From NCBI GenBank assembly GCA_035582835.1, contig JAYKAV010002932.1, forward strand, positions 2,625,809 through 2,689,808: a stretch of DNA of 64,000 nt, read 5' to 3'. Position numbers and translations under genes: made by a program. This DNA comes from Phoebastria nigripes (lineage: Eukaryota; Chordata; Aves; Procellariiformes; Diomedeidae). The notes beneath the pieces are model-generated. The model was not told where the DNA came from, searched no databases, and saw nothing but the letters and a program-made list of their open reading frames with translations. Numbering within the stretch: the stretch's first letter is position 1; each line of letters begins with the position of its first letter. Positions 22,834 to 35,899 of this stretch are shown here, in pieces.

Positions 22834-25800
22834 GACCAAAATGCAAGCGATAGCTGAGAATCTGTACTCATTGTGTAGGGTAAACTGAAATTCTTTAAAT
22901 CCTGTATTGGACACAATTGGACTTAATAAAGTCACTGCAGTTAAACCTTCACTCTAATATGTCAGATGAGTTTCTTACCCATCTACATGTGGCTTGAATG
23001 CTTTCTGCCTCAAAGACTGTTGAATTTTTTAATAGAAAGCTAAAGGGTTCAAACATGGGGCTAAGTGAATACTCAGAGCAGCTGAGGTGATTAGGGCACT
23101 CAGCAAGAGGTGGCAGGTTCACATTCAAATCCACCTCCTGTCTGATAGCTATTTTGCTTGCTATTTTGTTTATTTGAGCTCTGCTCAAAAGAATGTAATT
23201 GAATATTCAAAGATATATGCATAAAAAAGAGTGTTAGGTCAGAATGCAGATGGCATGCACTATAAATATAATAAAGGCAAATATTGTTTCCAAATAATAG
23301 CTCTTTTGTAAATGCCATAGTTTCCCATGCTTATCCTTTTCCCATTGTTTTGTAGAAATCAGTAAGAGCAGCAGAGGTCTATGAAAACATAGATTTGAAT
23401 AACTAAATCTAAGTAAGTTTCTAAAAGTACTCAGAATAGCTGTAGAGGATTAAAAATAAACCTTGATTTATGTTTTGGCCCATTATATTAAGATGTGTGC
23501 CTTAGCTTTGGCGAAGTCAGCCAAGTCTTATAAAAGAAATTTCAAGTGGGTCACATCGTTGCTAGGTTATATGAATCTGAGCTAACTTTGGCTTTTCTCA
23601 TTTTAATATGCTTGATCCAAACAGAGATAATTAAAAAAAAAAAAAAAAAAATTCTGAAATTCCCTAATATCATTTAATATCACATCTATACTTGTCATAT
23701 AAATACAATGCCTGTCTCATTTTTATTCGAATAGCAATCTATCAAAATTGTCTTTTGACAGGATTTTGACTACTACTTATAGTAATAACTAACAGTTCTT
23801 TTTACTATTTCCTGGGGGGGGAAGTATGTATGTGTGCGGAGGGGGGAAGGATAGAAATACTGAAAATAATTTCAATTTTTACCCTTAAAATTACAGGAAT
23901 GTTAAATCTGTCTGTTAATTTTCATATAAGATGGCAATCTGGAAAGGCCATTCTGTTTTTGCTTTTATTCTGTTTGTGTTTAAAGGAAAGCATAGGGGCA
24001 CTTTTAAAAATAAAGCTGAATCTTTAATTGCTACTTGTAATAAATCTTTTAAGAATAGGTGAAATTATTGATATACATTGCACTCAAAGGGCTTTTAATA
24101 TTTTTGCGCACAAGTGATAATGGGTTGAAAAAAAGGGTTGAAAAGACTGCTTGCAAAACTAACAATAAATCAATCAAACAGTTCTGGTAATATGTCTCAT
24201 ATCCACAGTGTGCGATGCTTAGTTTATGACATCTTAAGATCTCAAAAGCTGATTTATTCTTCCAGTAATCAGTGTTCTGATCCATTAGTTTTTATAATGT
24301 AGAGAGATGTCACTGGTTTTTTTCATGAATGATTTGTATTTTAAAATTGCACATCTGTCAATCAAGACAAAACCAAGGATTTTTAAAAACTTAATACCTT
24401 GACTGTAGGATTATCACTGTATACTGGTGTTGGTATATATTATTATTCAGTGAAATTCTTAATTACACTTTCTAGTTTTTGATTTTTTTTATGTAGCCTA
24501 AACAAGTTTTTATTCAGCTATGATAATTGTTTTACTATTCTCTATGTTGGTATTTTAACAGAACATGATAGTCAGATATACACCACCCCAAACACATCCT
24601 AGCTCTGAGGCAGAATATATTTTGTATGAAGTGTAACTTCTTAGATATTAATAGTAGTTATCAGCATATCAGAAATAATCATAAAAGGTTGCATCTGAGT
24701 GTTAATACAAACAACTCTGAAGCCAAAAGGAGTTTTGTCATTGAACTTGGTAATATTATGTTTTCATCTATCATTTCTCAAATTAAAATTATTGCTAAAT
24801 CATTCAGGTACATAAAAATCCACCAAACATAAAAAAGTCCAAACCAAAACATTTGTGTGTACTTTTAGACTCTGCATACACTGTTCAGGGAAAAAGAGTA
24901 TAAATGTATGGGTTATGGCTTGCCTGGTTTTTTTTTTAATCAATACAAAAGTTATCATTCTGGTTTTATTAGCCATTTGTGGGGTAGTAAATTCCAACAC
25001 TGAGAGCTGCTCCTAAGGTTGCCTAGTTTCTTGGCATTAAAATGTAAGGTCTGGGAGCTTGGGTATCCTATGTGANATTAACAGTCCTTTTCACATGTGA
25101 GTGTCAGTTGGCCTCTCTGAAAGTAAAGCTGTGAACGAGGTAAAGCTTGAGAGATAAAGTTAGTGCTCTACATGTCATTGGGAAGTGAACGGGATGTTTG
25201 TGAAGTTGTGGTATGCATTGAATGTTGTCTGCTTTTCATGAATTACAGTCAGTGCTCTATGTCGGTGACTAAGACCAATGCGTTCTCAAGCCATAACCAT
25301 GTGGAATGACTGCAGGAAAGTTTGGAGCTGAAATCATGATAGTTGTGTGCTTGAAGCTTCTCTGATGATAAAATTGGTATTGGATGAAGACATCTATTCT
25401 AGGAATGTAGATGCAAACAGATGTGTAATTTTTTTGTATTCATTCAAAACTCGGGAATAAAGACAACTTAGATCTCTGAAATGATGTTAATTACAACTGA
25501 TAGTTATCTAATATTAACTTTTACTTGTCTCCATTCTTTTATTTTTCTCCTGCACTCTGATATGTTTTTGCCACCATCTCCCTTTACTGTCCATGTGCCC
25601 AGGTCAATAAACACAATTCACAAGAAGTCAGGTAGCCATAAAATAGGAGGTTGACTCTTGGCGATACGATACGGTTGTAGACATTTGTGCTGTGCATCTG
25701 TGTTCTTGTCACTGTCTCTTGCTTCCCCGAGCCCTGTTGTGAGGGATGGCCGAGGGGGAATAGAGCTGAGGTCAGATTTGGAAGCAGCACCAAAGAGGTG

Positions 25801-28479
25801 GGGAGGGATGTGGTAGCTGGTATGTGACATCCTGGTTAGGGCCAGGGGATATGTAGCCTTCTTGTCCTGCTTTAAACCTAGTTCTGGTGCTGTAGTCGTA
25901 GCTGAGGGTTTTTTCCCCTTAATTCTGGGTACATTGTGTAGACTATTGTGTAATGCTACATGGATATTGACGTCTTTTTGACTATTTGATTGTTCTTGGG
26001 TACTTTAATAAATAGGGACAGGCTTAAACCAAAGCTGAAATGCTGTGCTGTTTTGAGGCCTAGAGTGTGCACGGGTAGAAAGGAGGCCTTTCTCTATCAA
26101 ACAGGTTCTTGTTAATGAAAAGTTTATACACTAGAGATCCATTCATATTCCAAAATGTAATTACTGCTTTGGTTTCAGTTTGGCTACTTGCTTGGTATTA
26201 AACTGAAACTAGCAGAAAAATAAAAAGGAAGAAATTAGTAATTGGGTTCATACAAGTGAAATGTGGTTGTGATTTCTTACTGTTGCATTCAAATTTCCTT
26301 GGGTGTTTGCTTTTTGGGGTTTTTTGATAATTTGGTCTTAACATAGTCAAAAGGAGTCAGTAATGGTTTAGGTAGGGAGGTATTCTTTTGGCAGGACTAA
26401 AAAAAAAATGTGAGAAAAGGGAAAGTTAACTCGATATGGAAAGCTACAAAAGTAGTACCACAGCATTTTTTCCAGTAAGCTTGGCACTCTTTGCTGAGTT
26501 TTGCACTATACAGCCATTAGCAGGCTGGTCAATGCATTGCTTTATGAGGCAATTATTTCAGCATACTCTATTCAAAATACACATTAGAACTTAACCTTCT
26601 GAATCCTGAAGTAGCATTTTTATCACCCAACATTAGAAAAGAGTTGGAGTCAGCAATTTCCCCTTTCTTTTTATGATTTGGTATCGTTAATAAAGCATTG
26701 GGCTTCTTACAATTCTCCAGGATAATTTGTGACACAAAAGGTACTACTGTGATACAGTTGTCTGTTGACTTATTCAATAGCAGGGGAAACATAGAAATTG
26801 TTTAAAAATAAAAATGAGTAAGGGGGGGAAAAGAGCTCTTAAAACAAATGTAGGACTGATACACAGCATATTAGGCCTGCTGCTATTGGATATGCACAAG
26901 TAGAAATGGGAAGCTAATATGGAATTTCTAATTAGGGTCACATGCTAATGAACTCCCTCTTCATGTTAGTTTTATGCTGCTTCAGAAATTTTTTATCATA
27001 TGCTTAAAAATTTATGGCTAGAAACATTAATGAAAATGAGGCGTGAATTGGAAATTGTGCTATTATGGAGATGAGTATGGCCGTGGCTAGTCTGATTTCT
27101 AAGGAGGGATCCTTTTATTGCCATTTTTTTGAGGGATGAGAAATGATACAAGTAAAATTAATGACTAGACATATTCTTTGCCCTGGCTGGGCTGGCATTA
27201 TTATATTTAAAGTTATAAAAGCTGGATTTAATAAAATTTTGAATTAATTATAAGGGGAATTTTAATCATAATTGGCAGTCTTCTATAAGAATAAAACCTG
27301 TAAATCGGCAGAAGTGCAAAATTAATATAATAAAGTGCATATGTTTCTGTACACCTATGCACGTGTGTGTATATATAAAATACACAGCTTTGTATATAAA
27401 TACAGACACACTCATACACACATACAGGTATAGTGAACATTTTTATACTGACTTTATTGCTAAAGGCTCCCTCCTTTTCTTGCTGTTTGACAACACAATT
27501 GCTCTTAAGTTCTGTGGATGAATGTTTGAGTGTAAATTTTCCAGAAGTGGCATTTTTGTCTCGGGTATCTTGTAAAAATCAATTGGGCTTGCTATTTAAA
27601 ATGTCAAACCGCAAAACACTACCTGTTGTATTGTTTCTTTCAGTCCCACTAAAATTATCTTGCAATCTTGTATAAAATATATTGAAAACATGTGGTAGTC
27701 TGTCTCGTTGGAATTGCCTTTGGAAATAGTCTAGTAACTTTTGACAGCTTGGCTTTACAAGGATATTGATTTCACTGTGGCTTTATCATGGAAAACTGAT
27801 GAATGGTCAAAAGCTGAAAGTGATGTAAAACCTGGTTTATAGTTTTTATATGAAATGCATGTAATAAAATAAAGTAGGTTTATAAAACATAGTAAGGTAT
27901 GCCCTTGTGAAAACATTAAAGAATTTTGCAGCATTTTCGTGTTGTGGCTTACTTGGCCTAGGGACACTAAAAGCATTTCCAGGCTTGCTAGAGATGGACA
28001 AAGGAAGGAGCATACTTGTTAAAAACAATACCGTACGTTGCTAATAATTATGTGATATTTGTGAGAAGATAAGCTTGCATAGAGCACTGCTTTATAACTC
28101 TATAAATGTTTCCTTTTGAAATAGTCTATTAATACCGTACAGAAACCAAGATGGGAAAAATATTGTTTCCTTAGTCCAGTAACAAGGAAAAGTAGACAGC
28201 AGGAACACAAATAACTGAAGGCGCATGTAACATGGGAAACAGGAACTGCAATTTGGATGGAGAAATATCTTTTCTGTAGAACTGAAGAACTGAATAGGAA
28301 GAATTAGAAACAACATTGGCCATCTGTATTGCACTGACTGCAATAAAAGAAAGTAAGGAAAATATAGGAAACTAAATTGATTTCTTTCTGGAGGAAGTAA
28401 TTGCTTCACTGGCCAATTAAATATAAACACAATGAGAAGGTGTTGAAGTAGAAATACTTGNGTCAGTTCTGTAGAACAG
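22834..28479. other. AT-rich DNA, mostly unique
   Basis: No gene was recognised. It holds a possible SINE scrap at 23060-23145, an A19 run at 23633-23651, and a (CA)/(TA) tract at 27350-27425. A moderately GC-rich block at 25560-25870 was not identified. Confidence 0.5.
23060..23145 (+). repeat. Possible ancient tRNA-derived SINE fragment
   Basis: The phrase gaggtgattagggcactcag (23083-23102), followed 20-odd bases later by cattcaaatccacc, resembles the A box and B box (GTTCAAATCC-type) spacing of tRNA-derived SINEs in reptiles and birds. The B box is degenerate and no tail is visible. Confidence 0.3.
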
Positions 28480-29340
28480 TGCGTTGCTGTGTGTATAAAA
28501 TCCCCTAAGGGCTTAGGTACATGTTAATCTACAGACCAGTTGGGTCCTGTTGTGCAGGGGGAGGTGAGAGAGAGAGATGGTGCAGGGTTCTTTCTGGATC
28601 TCAGTAAGGCCTGACAACAAATGGCTTAATAAAATGGCTCTTTTAAGATAGAGATAGTGAGTAAATCTTACATCCCTTCACATGGTGGGAACCCCACATT
28701 TGTGTAGTTTTGGATGGACCCCGGATGGGGGTCCCACAACATGTTGCACAGATCCTGTCTGTGGAGAGAGTTTCCTCCTATTTTGGTCATTCAAGCTATT
28801 GTATCATTTTCTTACAAAACCCAACTGTATTCATAAAGGGTGTTTGCATGAGAGCTTCTTGCTGCACTGCTAGATAAAGGCAAGGCCAGGTAGGTGGCTC
28901 NCAGCAGGAGCTGCCCACAGGCACCTCACTGACAATGAGCTGGCTGAGATTGTCCTGCAGCCCTGGGATCTGTGCAGCACAGCACAGTCTGGAGCCCACG
29001 CTGGACGTGCAGCCCAGCACAGCACAGGCCTGTGCCTACTCAGGTGAACTGTTACGTGGCTCACCAATGCCTCTGGACAACGGTCACCCGATCAGGATCA
29101 CGGTGTTGGAATCAGACTGCATAAAGGCAAACATTGGTCTCGGACAACTCTCCTTGAGTGCTGAATTGCTGCAAGACAGACACAGTGAAATGAGAGCAAT
29201 TACCAAGCTGTTTCTGAAGATTCAGCCAACCCTGCTCAATTGCCAGTCCTCCAGGACAGGAGATGTTGTACCCCTTAAGATATGTCATCAATTCAAACTA
29301 TTACAGAAAAAAAAAGGAAAAATAAAACAAAAAATTTGCA
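28480..29340. repeat. GC-richer block, possible old LTR/ERV-derived sequence
   Basis: Compared with its surroundings this block is GC-rich and phrase-like. It has ggtgggaaccccacatttgt (28685-28704), ggaccccggatgggggtccc (a short palindrome at 28716-28735) and several cagcacagcac units near 28973-29026. An aataaaatgg is present at 28629. The layout recalls LTR material, but no matching TG/CA ends or target duplication were found, so the family is not assigned. Confidence 0.3.
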
Positions 29341-29514
29341 ATTAGAAAATGCTGTGGTGTAGCCTGGATTAGTGAAGCCTGAATTAAAACTGGGAACTGT
29401 GGATTTTATAAAAAAAAGTTTTTGTAAAGTTCTCTAAATGTTGTTCTTCCATTGTGCAAAAAAACCAATGTCAACTTTGGTCAAGATACACTGAGCAAAG
29501 ATAAGGCTATCGTA

Positions 29515-29610
29515 GAGGTTAGTATGCAGGCTTGGGTGCCATGCTCAAGAAAGATGNGGGCCCACTGGAGAGAATTCAGAGAAGCACAATGAGGGTAAGC
29601 AGAGCATATC
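29515..29610 (+). mobile_element. Short CR1-type LINE RT scrap
   Basis: The plus strand reads GAMLKKD, then GPLERIQRSTMRV, similar to the CR1 motif LKKDxxxLERVQRRATKM (compare LERVQQRATKMIK in copy B near 5108-5145). Only about 80 bp are recognisable. Confidence 0.45.
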
Positions 29611-32600
29611 CTACAAAATATGATGGGGAGGAAGAAGTGAACCAGTCATTGTCGTCTTACTTTCTCCATGCCACTCGATAGTTTTATCATACCTCCCTTC
29701 TCTCATCTCTCTTTCAGGCAGAGCAATTATCTTCTGTTCAGTATTCCCTTTTATAAGAACTGCTCCATACCTTTAGTTAGCCTTACTGCTTCTGATTTGC
29801 TTTTTCATTAAATGAGGTAGAGCAAATGAGTGACGTGTTGAAGGTTGCAAAGGGAACTCAAGTCCTCCAGAGTTTGACTAGTGGAGATATCACTAAACCA
29901 TTCTTCTTCTATAAGAATATAATAGAAGACATAAACAATAAATAGAATAAAATTAAAAAAAAAGAGAAGGGAAAAAAGGAAGTTGCCTCACTCCAAGTAA
30001 AAGGTCAGTTTTCATTCTGAGAAGGATGACAAGTAGAATTTTTAAACAGATATAATTGTAAATGGAAAAAGGAACAGAACATGAATTCTCTTGCAACCTC
30101 CTCTTTCCTTCTATTGCTATTTTTGACTCATAGAGTTCTCTCTGAGCAGTCGCATGGATGCAGCCATGATGTATTGAATCAGGAAAGGTAATTGAAACTA
30201 ACAGATCGGTCTAGTCTAGGATTTGTTTGAGCTGTTTCAAGAATACAGGAAAAGATAACCTCTTGTTTGTATGTAATCGTGTTTCTAGGCTACAGCATAA
30301 CAGAATGTGGTATGGACTGCGGTGCTCTGCAGTAAAGGCATTTTATCTCAGCCTTTATTCTATTTGCATTACAAGTAAGCTACAGTTTTCAGCATTGTGA
30401 CTTTCATTTGCAAGAGGCCTGCCCTGCACTTTTGCCTTCTTGGAAAGTCTAATAGTGCTTTAATAGTGTCCAGTTCTTTGGTTCTTGAAGTGTAAAACTT
30501 GTATTTGGTTACAGGAAAAGGCAAACTATTGGGATAATTGTCTTGCGCTTTGTAGCTTTGCAGACACATTACCTTTACCTGGCTAGGAATTCTGGCAATC
30601 TGATTACTTCATTTTAAAAGCCCTGATTATGATGAAAAGAGAAAGATAAACCTGCAAGGGTGAAAATATTTCAAATTTGGTATAGAAGTAAAAGGAAGTA
30701 TGGGTCTTTGTGGAAAAGTAACATGTACAAGAAGTTCATGCTGTGGCTTTATTTATTAAGAATCAGAAGTACTGGATACTTGCCATGCAGAAGAAAAATG
30801 GAAGAATATACATCCTGAAGCATATTGAAAGAGAAATATTAATAGATTGAAGGCTAGCGTGTAATATGATTGAAAATTGTGAAATGCTGAAATGTTTAGC
30901 AAAGGATATTGCATCTTGCTTTTTGAGAAGATGGTTGAGAAAAGATAAATTTCCCATCCAATTTTTATTAATCATTTGACACTCATTGTAATTAGCAATG
31001 TCATAATTTAATAAGCCAAACATATTTTATTAAGCATACTTGATCCTGACTTAGTGTACTGTAAGAAGTACAGTAGCTATATGACTATTAACCACATGAA
31101 CTTTGAAAAAATAAGATGTTGCCTGATGTGTCTCGCAAATATTGTTTTATCCTGCATTCAACTTTTGGATGAATACTTCCTCTCAGCATTTTAGAGTTAT
31201 GGTTATTTGAAACCTTGGAGCATATGATAACTGTGATGAACATAATGAAGTATGTTGAGTTTGGGCTTGTGATCACCAGCGAGAAGCATTCCGCTAACCC
31301 TTCTCTGCACAGACGGACCATGGAGGAGGCTATCACAATGCAGATGCCGTACNCTCAGGCAAATGAAGGAATGTTAATTTGACTTAACAGAAGTGAATTA
31401 ACAGAATTGAGATTTGGGATTCTCACTCTCAACTGTGAGAAGAATCTCACACTAGACTGTAAACTTATTCCTCTGCACCAGTTCTATTAGGAACTCCAAC
31501 CCTTCTTTTAATTAATGTTGTTACAATATTGCTAGCATTAACTGATTTTTTCAAAGATACTTTTGTCATTGAACTTGGTTTTTTTATATTGCTTCTGCCT
31601 TTCTATTCTCCATTAAGAAATTGTTGCTCGTAATTTCAACAAAATACTTTTAAACTTTTGGAATCCGAGACATTTATGAACGCTACAATGTAAAAGCTAA
31701 AGAAAGTTGATGTGAAAACATTACAGCACATCACTTGATGAGGTAACTTAATAGGATTGCTACTAGCAAGCTTACTCTTAATGNCTTTTACAAACTATGG
31801 TTTATTATATCAAACTGCTGCAATAAAAAGTAAGGAATTAAAGAGAATGCATTAGACATAAAGGGGGGNAAAAAAAGAAAAAACTTTAAAACTTACAAGC
31901 CTGTCTGAGGTTTATTTTGCGTGTTTTAATTTTGTTAGTAAAGTTTTAAATTGTATATAAGTTTGTAACATAAAATTATAATAAAAAAATTAGAGTGCAA
32001 CTTTAAAACATAGTCATCAGCTGTAAATGCAGTCATTAGTCAACTCATCTCACTACATAACTGATGCTATTTGACATTTTGCAAAGTGCAAAATTATACT
32101 GAAGCTTTGCTGTTCTCTGAAGCAGAAATCAGCTGGGAGTGTAGTTATGCTTTGTGAGGATCAGTAGCAAATCAAGGTGTGGATTTGGTGATGGTCCAAA
32201 ACCACTGCTCTTGCTGTTACATGTGGCTAAGATGAATGGCCCAGCTCCTTCTCGCTTTGTCGCATTTTTCAGAGGTACAGACGTATTGCAGTTTTGATTC
32301 TGCAGCATGAGTCAACAGGGCTGGATACGAGTAGAAACCATACCTTGAGACATCCCGATATTTTCTTTTAGTGTAAGTTAACTTTTTCTCAGTTATTGTC
32401 TTAGCGTGTGACAGGTCTATAAGATAGAGAAATTGCCTTTTTTAGAGCACAAGCTAACCAAGCCATANTGGGGAGGAGAGTGAAGAGTTGTAGCTCTAAG
32501 TTAGCATCAGTATCACATGACACAGTCATGATTATGGGGCCCACAGTCCCCATAGTGTATTTTTTTGCCCTAAGTCATCTAGCTATAAAGTAAAAAAGGT

Positions 32601-34619
32601 GTTTTGTGAGTTAACCTGTTTTGAGTGGCTATGAATTTTGTTAGCTGAGAACTGATGGGTTAAAATGTGTTGGGTTTATTAAATGAATTTGTATCTTTTA
32701 ATTCTGAACTTTAAGAACTGATACCTGAAAAGTTTTGAAATAACTAACAGTTTGAGCTGAAAATATTTGAAATANAAACCATTCCTAACCTAAGGCTAGT
32801 CATTTATTTCTGTACTCCTTTTTTAGCAGCTAACACTCATACATGCGTACATAGATCTATGCATATATAGTAGTCACATAAAAAAATACATAGAAAAAAT
32901 ATTGAAATAGAACAGCTTGTTGGCTGAACAAATGTTATGCTTGATTGAAACATACAAAGGACACTTTAAGTATATGCTGGGCTACCTCGCTACAAGCTTA
33001 CAGACACCACATGCTGTGTTACTCGTTCTTTTCTAATTCAAAGTCAAGCTACTGTGCTGGTCCAATAGTTTTGTTTTGGTTTTTTTTTTTTTTTAGGTTC
33101 ATATTAAATAGTGAATTTTCACAGTACATGCCATAAAGTGAATTGGCAGATTTTGTGAGTGATTGGACTGTAAATCTGAAATGAGACTCCCTTCGTCACA
33201 GTTTCAGTTCTTCCCACCAACTGTTCAAATGCCTCAGGTGCCAGAACGGATTAGAAAACCCTGTGAGAAAGGATGGCAGTTCTGCTGATGATAGTGAAAA
33301 TGCAACACTATTTTTTCTGCTTTTAACTGAACACAGTGAGCACAGTATGAAGCTTTACATTTTACAGTCTTAGCCTGGGTCATAAGAAAATTCTATTACA
33401 ATGCATCAGTTACCTTTATGTTTATAATCAGAGCTAATGCTATAAAGTTATATCCTGCAGGTATTTAACCCTGTTTTCAAGCATTTCTTTCTGTTATACC
33501 TTAAGATATGAAGCATAACTGAGTAGTACACAGTGACAGAAAAAAATTTAAAGTGGTAGTATGCCTTTAAAATTACATTGTCATGACTATCTGATACTAG
33601 CACAATTTTACAATAATACAGTCATGTTTTTAAAAATCCTCCCTTTGTTAGTCATAAAATGAGTTTATGTTCCCAAAGACGTTGTAGGAAACAGCTGTCG
33701 TTAAAGTCTAAGTGCACAGCAGGAGGCAGTTGACAGTGGCTCTTTTAGTCATGTAATCTTAGGACATAATGCTGTTAATATGCTTCAGTTAATAACAGAA
33801 ACTACCATCAACTTTATTAGGGTTCCAATTTGCCCCCAAAGTTTAAGTTTTCTTAACAAAGTTTTGTTGTTCTGAAAGAACTCGGAGCAAACCAGCCTTT
33901 ATCACAAACCTAACATCAGCTCCAGGGAGAGATTCCCTGCGCTACTGTTAATTTTGTGATGCGACAGATCTTGCTTTTACGAGGAAGGTATAGGTTTAGC
34001 ATTAACATCATGCAAAAATCAAGCCAACACAATCAAACTCTTTTTCATTTTTGTTGAACAGGATCATGATTACACTGCTGCCCAAACAGGCTGATTTTTT
34101 TCTTGTGATTCTGGTGGCTTTCAGGTGAATCAGGCCCTGGCTGACAGGCTCTTTCCATAGATGAGGGTTAAATGGCTTTCTGTGTCTGAGTGTTGGAATA
34201 GACATGTCAGCCAAGAAAAATCACAGCAGCACAATACACCTGGGTTTCTCCATAGCTGGGTCCCTGCTCCATTTGGTTGGAGAACCCTTTCCCTCATTAA
34301 TAAATCTGGTGCGCGCGCTGTATGTGCTCATACAGTTCCATAGTTTCGCTTCTCTTAAGGGTAACAGGTAATGTTTGTACATAAAGAGATGAATTTGATG
34401 TATTGTTAGCTCTGTAAGTTAGAAGTTACTTAGCAGCTCAGGTAGGAGGTATGGTAACAGTAAAAGGGATTGGTTTGTTTTTTTTTTTTTTAAGTAAAGA
34501 TATTTGTCTTAAGAGAGTAAAAGTAGGATGTATTATGTATTATATGTATGTTTTGCACATATTTATATATATTTGATTATTTTATTTTTTAAAATAAAAC
34601 TTGATATAAACTGTTAAAG
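29611..34619. other. AT-rich unique DNA, no gene seen
   Basis: Several small open frames (for example minus 31088-31336) lack convincing splice sites. N bases are isolated. No repeat family was recognised apart from short homopolymers. Confidence 0.55.
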
Positions 34620-35110
34620 GAAAATATATCATGCCAGAGCCAACAACCCAAGAGGTGAGGCTCTTGCCGCGCCATATCCCCAGGTCCAACCAGTAGCGAG
34701 GCTAAAGACTTATTCCAACAGGCACACACACACACACTGCATGTATATGTGTATATATACCTATATACACAGTCNGCCACACAGATCGCAGACAGATACT
34801 CAGAGCACCCAAATGAACGTAGCACCAATGGCCTCATCCCGTTCCCCCATCTGGATGGACAGTATGGAAGTTTACTAGTGAGAAAATACATACATTAAAA
34901 AAAAAAATGTGTGTGTACAAGGTGGATCCCTCCAGCAGCTGGGCTCAGACACATAAGCACACCAAGATCTCTTTTTAAGTATAATTTGGATATTAGGGAT
35001 CTGTGTCCATTACGTAGTCCTAAGCGAGGTGATTTTACTCTGTTTTGAGGGAAACACCGTAACTTACCCGGTAATGCTGTCATCCTATTTGCCTAATTAC
35101 TGGACAAAGC
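34620..35110. repeat. Unassigned repeat-like block with (CA)n/(TA)n core
   Basis: A GC-richer block with the microsatellite acacacacacacac at 34723-34737, followed by tatatgtgtatatatac. Phrases such as ggtggatccctccagcagct (34921-34940) read like an old LTR or retroviral remnant, but I found no ends, duplication or coding motif. Confidence 0.25.
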
Positions 35111-35899
35111 ACAGATTAGACTTAAACTCAAACAAATAGATTATATGCTGTCTGAAGTATATAGATCAAAAGTTAAACCAGAGTTCTTTTGAACTAAGAA
35201 CGAACAATGATTAAGAGCTACCTTTTTTTCTCTTGTACTTTTCGATTGGTTGTAGGGCTGCATGGTGTGATTGATTAAAATCAATAATTTAAAAACTGAC
35301 AAAACAATACATTACAGAAAGGATAAGAGTCAGCATGACAACAAAATGATACAAATGATCCTGACTATAACATTTAGTGCTTTTAGAGTATAACAGCTTT
35401 CCACTTTTTTCCCCATCTTCCCAAAAATCTCAGCATGGCAAGCAAAGTAATTGGTATCAGGTTTTCAGCTATGGGGAGGAGAGCCTAAATCATTTCAAGA
35501 GTTTAAGAATAGGAAATAAGAAGGGAAAAGAGAAAAGGTGCAAATGTCAGGAAAAGGGGGGAGTAGAGACAAATACATGATAAAGTGCCAATTAATGCAT
35601 TTTTTTCTATATGTAAAAAAGGATTTACTAGGCATCTCTTTGGCTATATAATAACCTTTGTTATGACTTCAGTGATACATGTTATATCACTTTTTCAAGG
35701 AATAAAGAGTGCTTTAGTTTACAACCTACACAAATACTGAAAAGTACCTTAATGAATATTAATTATGTTAAATTTTAGTTGTTTAACTTTTGAGTGTATG
35801 TTCCTTATATTGTTTGGTAGTTTGTTGTTATTGCTCTTTGCTTATTCATATGGCTGTAAAGCCAAGGATATCTAGCCATGTGTTAAAGACGCCTTGTAA
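35111..35899. other. AT-rich unique DNA
   Basis: Nothing recognised. Confidence 0.55.

Noticed and set aside
22949..23188. Minus-strand frame with a GTAAGA donor
   Set aside because: The exon would be only 38 bp with a poor acceptor, and it overlaps the possible SINE scrap.
26596..26761. Minus-strand exon-like segment (open 54 codons, GTTAAG donor)
   Set aside because: The acceptor has a poor pyrimidine tract, the donor is only moderate, the phases (1 and 2) do not fit the other candidates, and the composition is typical of AT-rich random frames.
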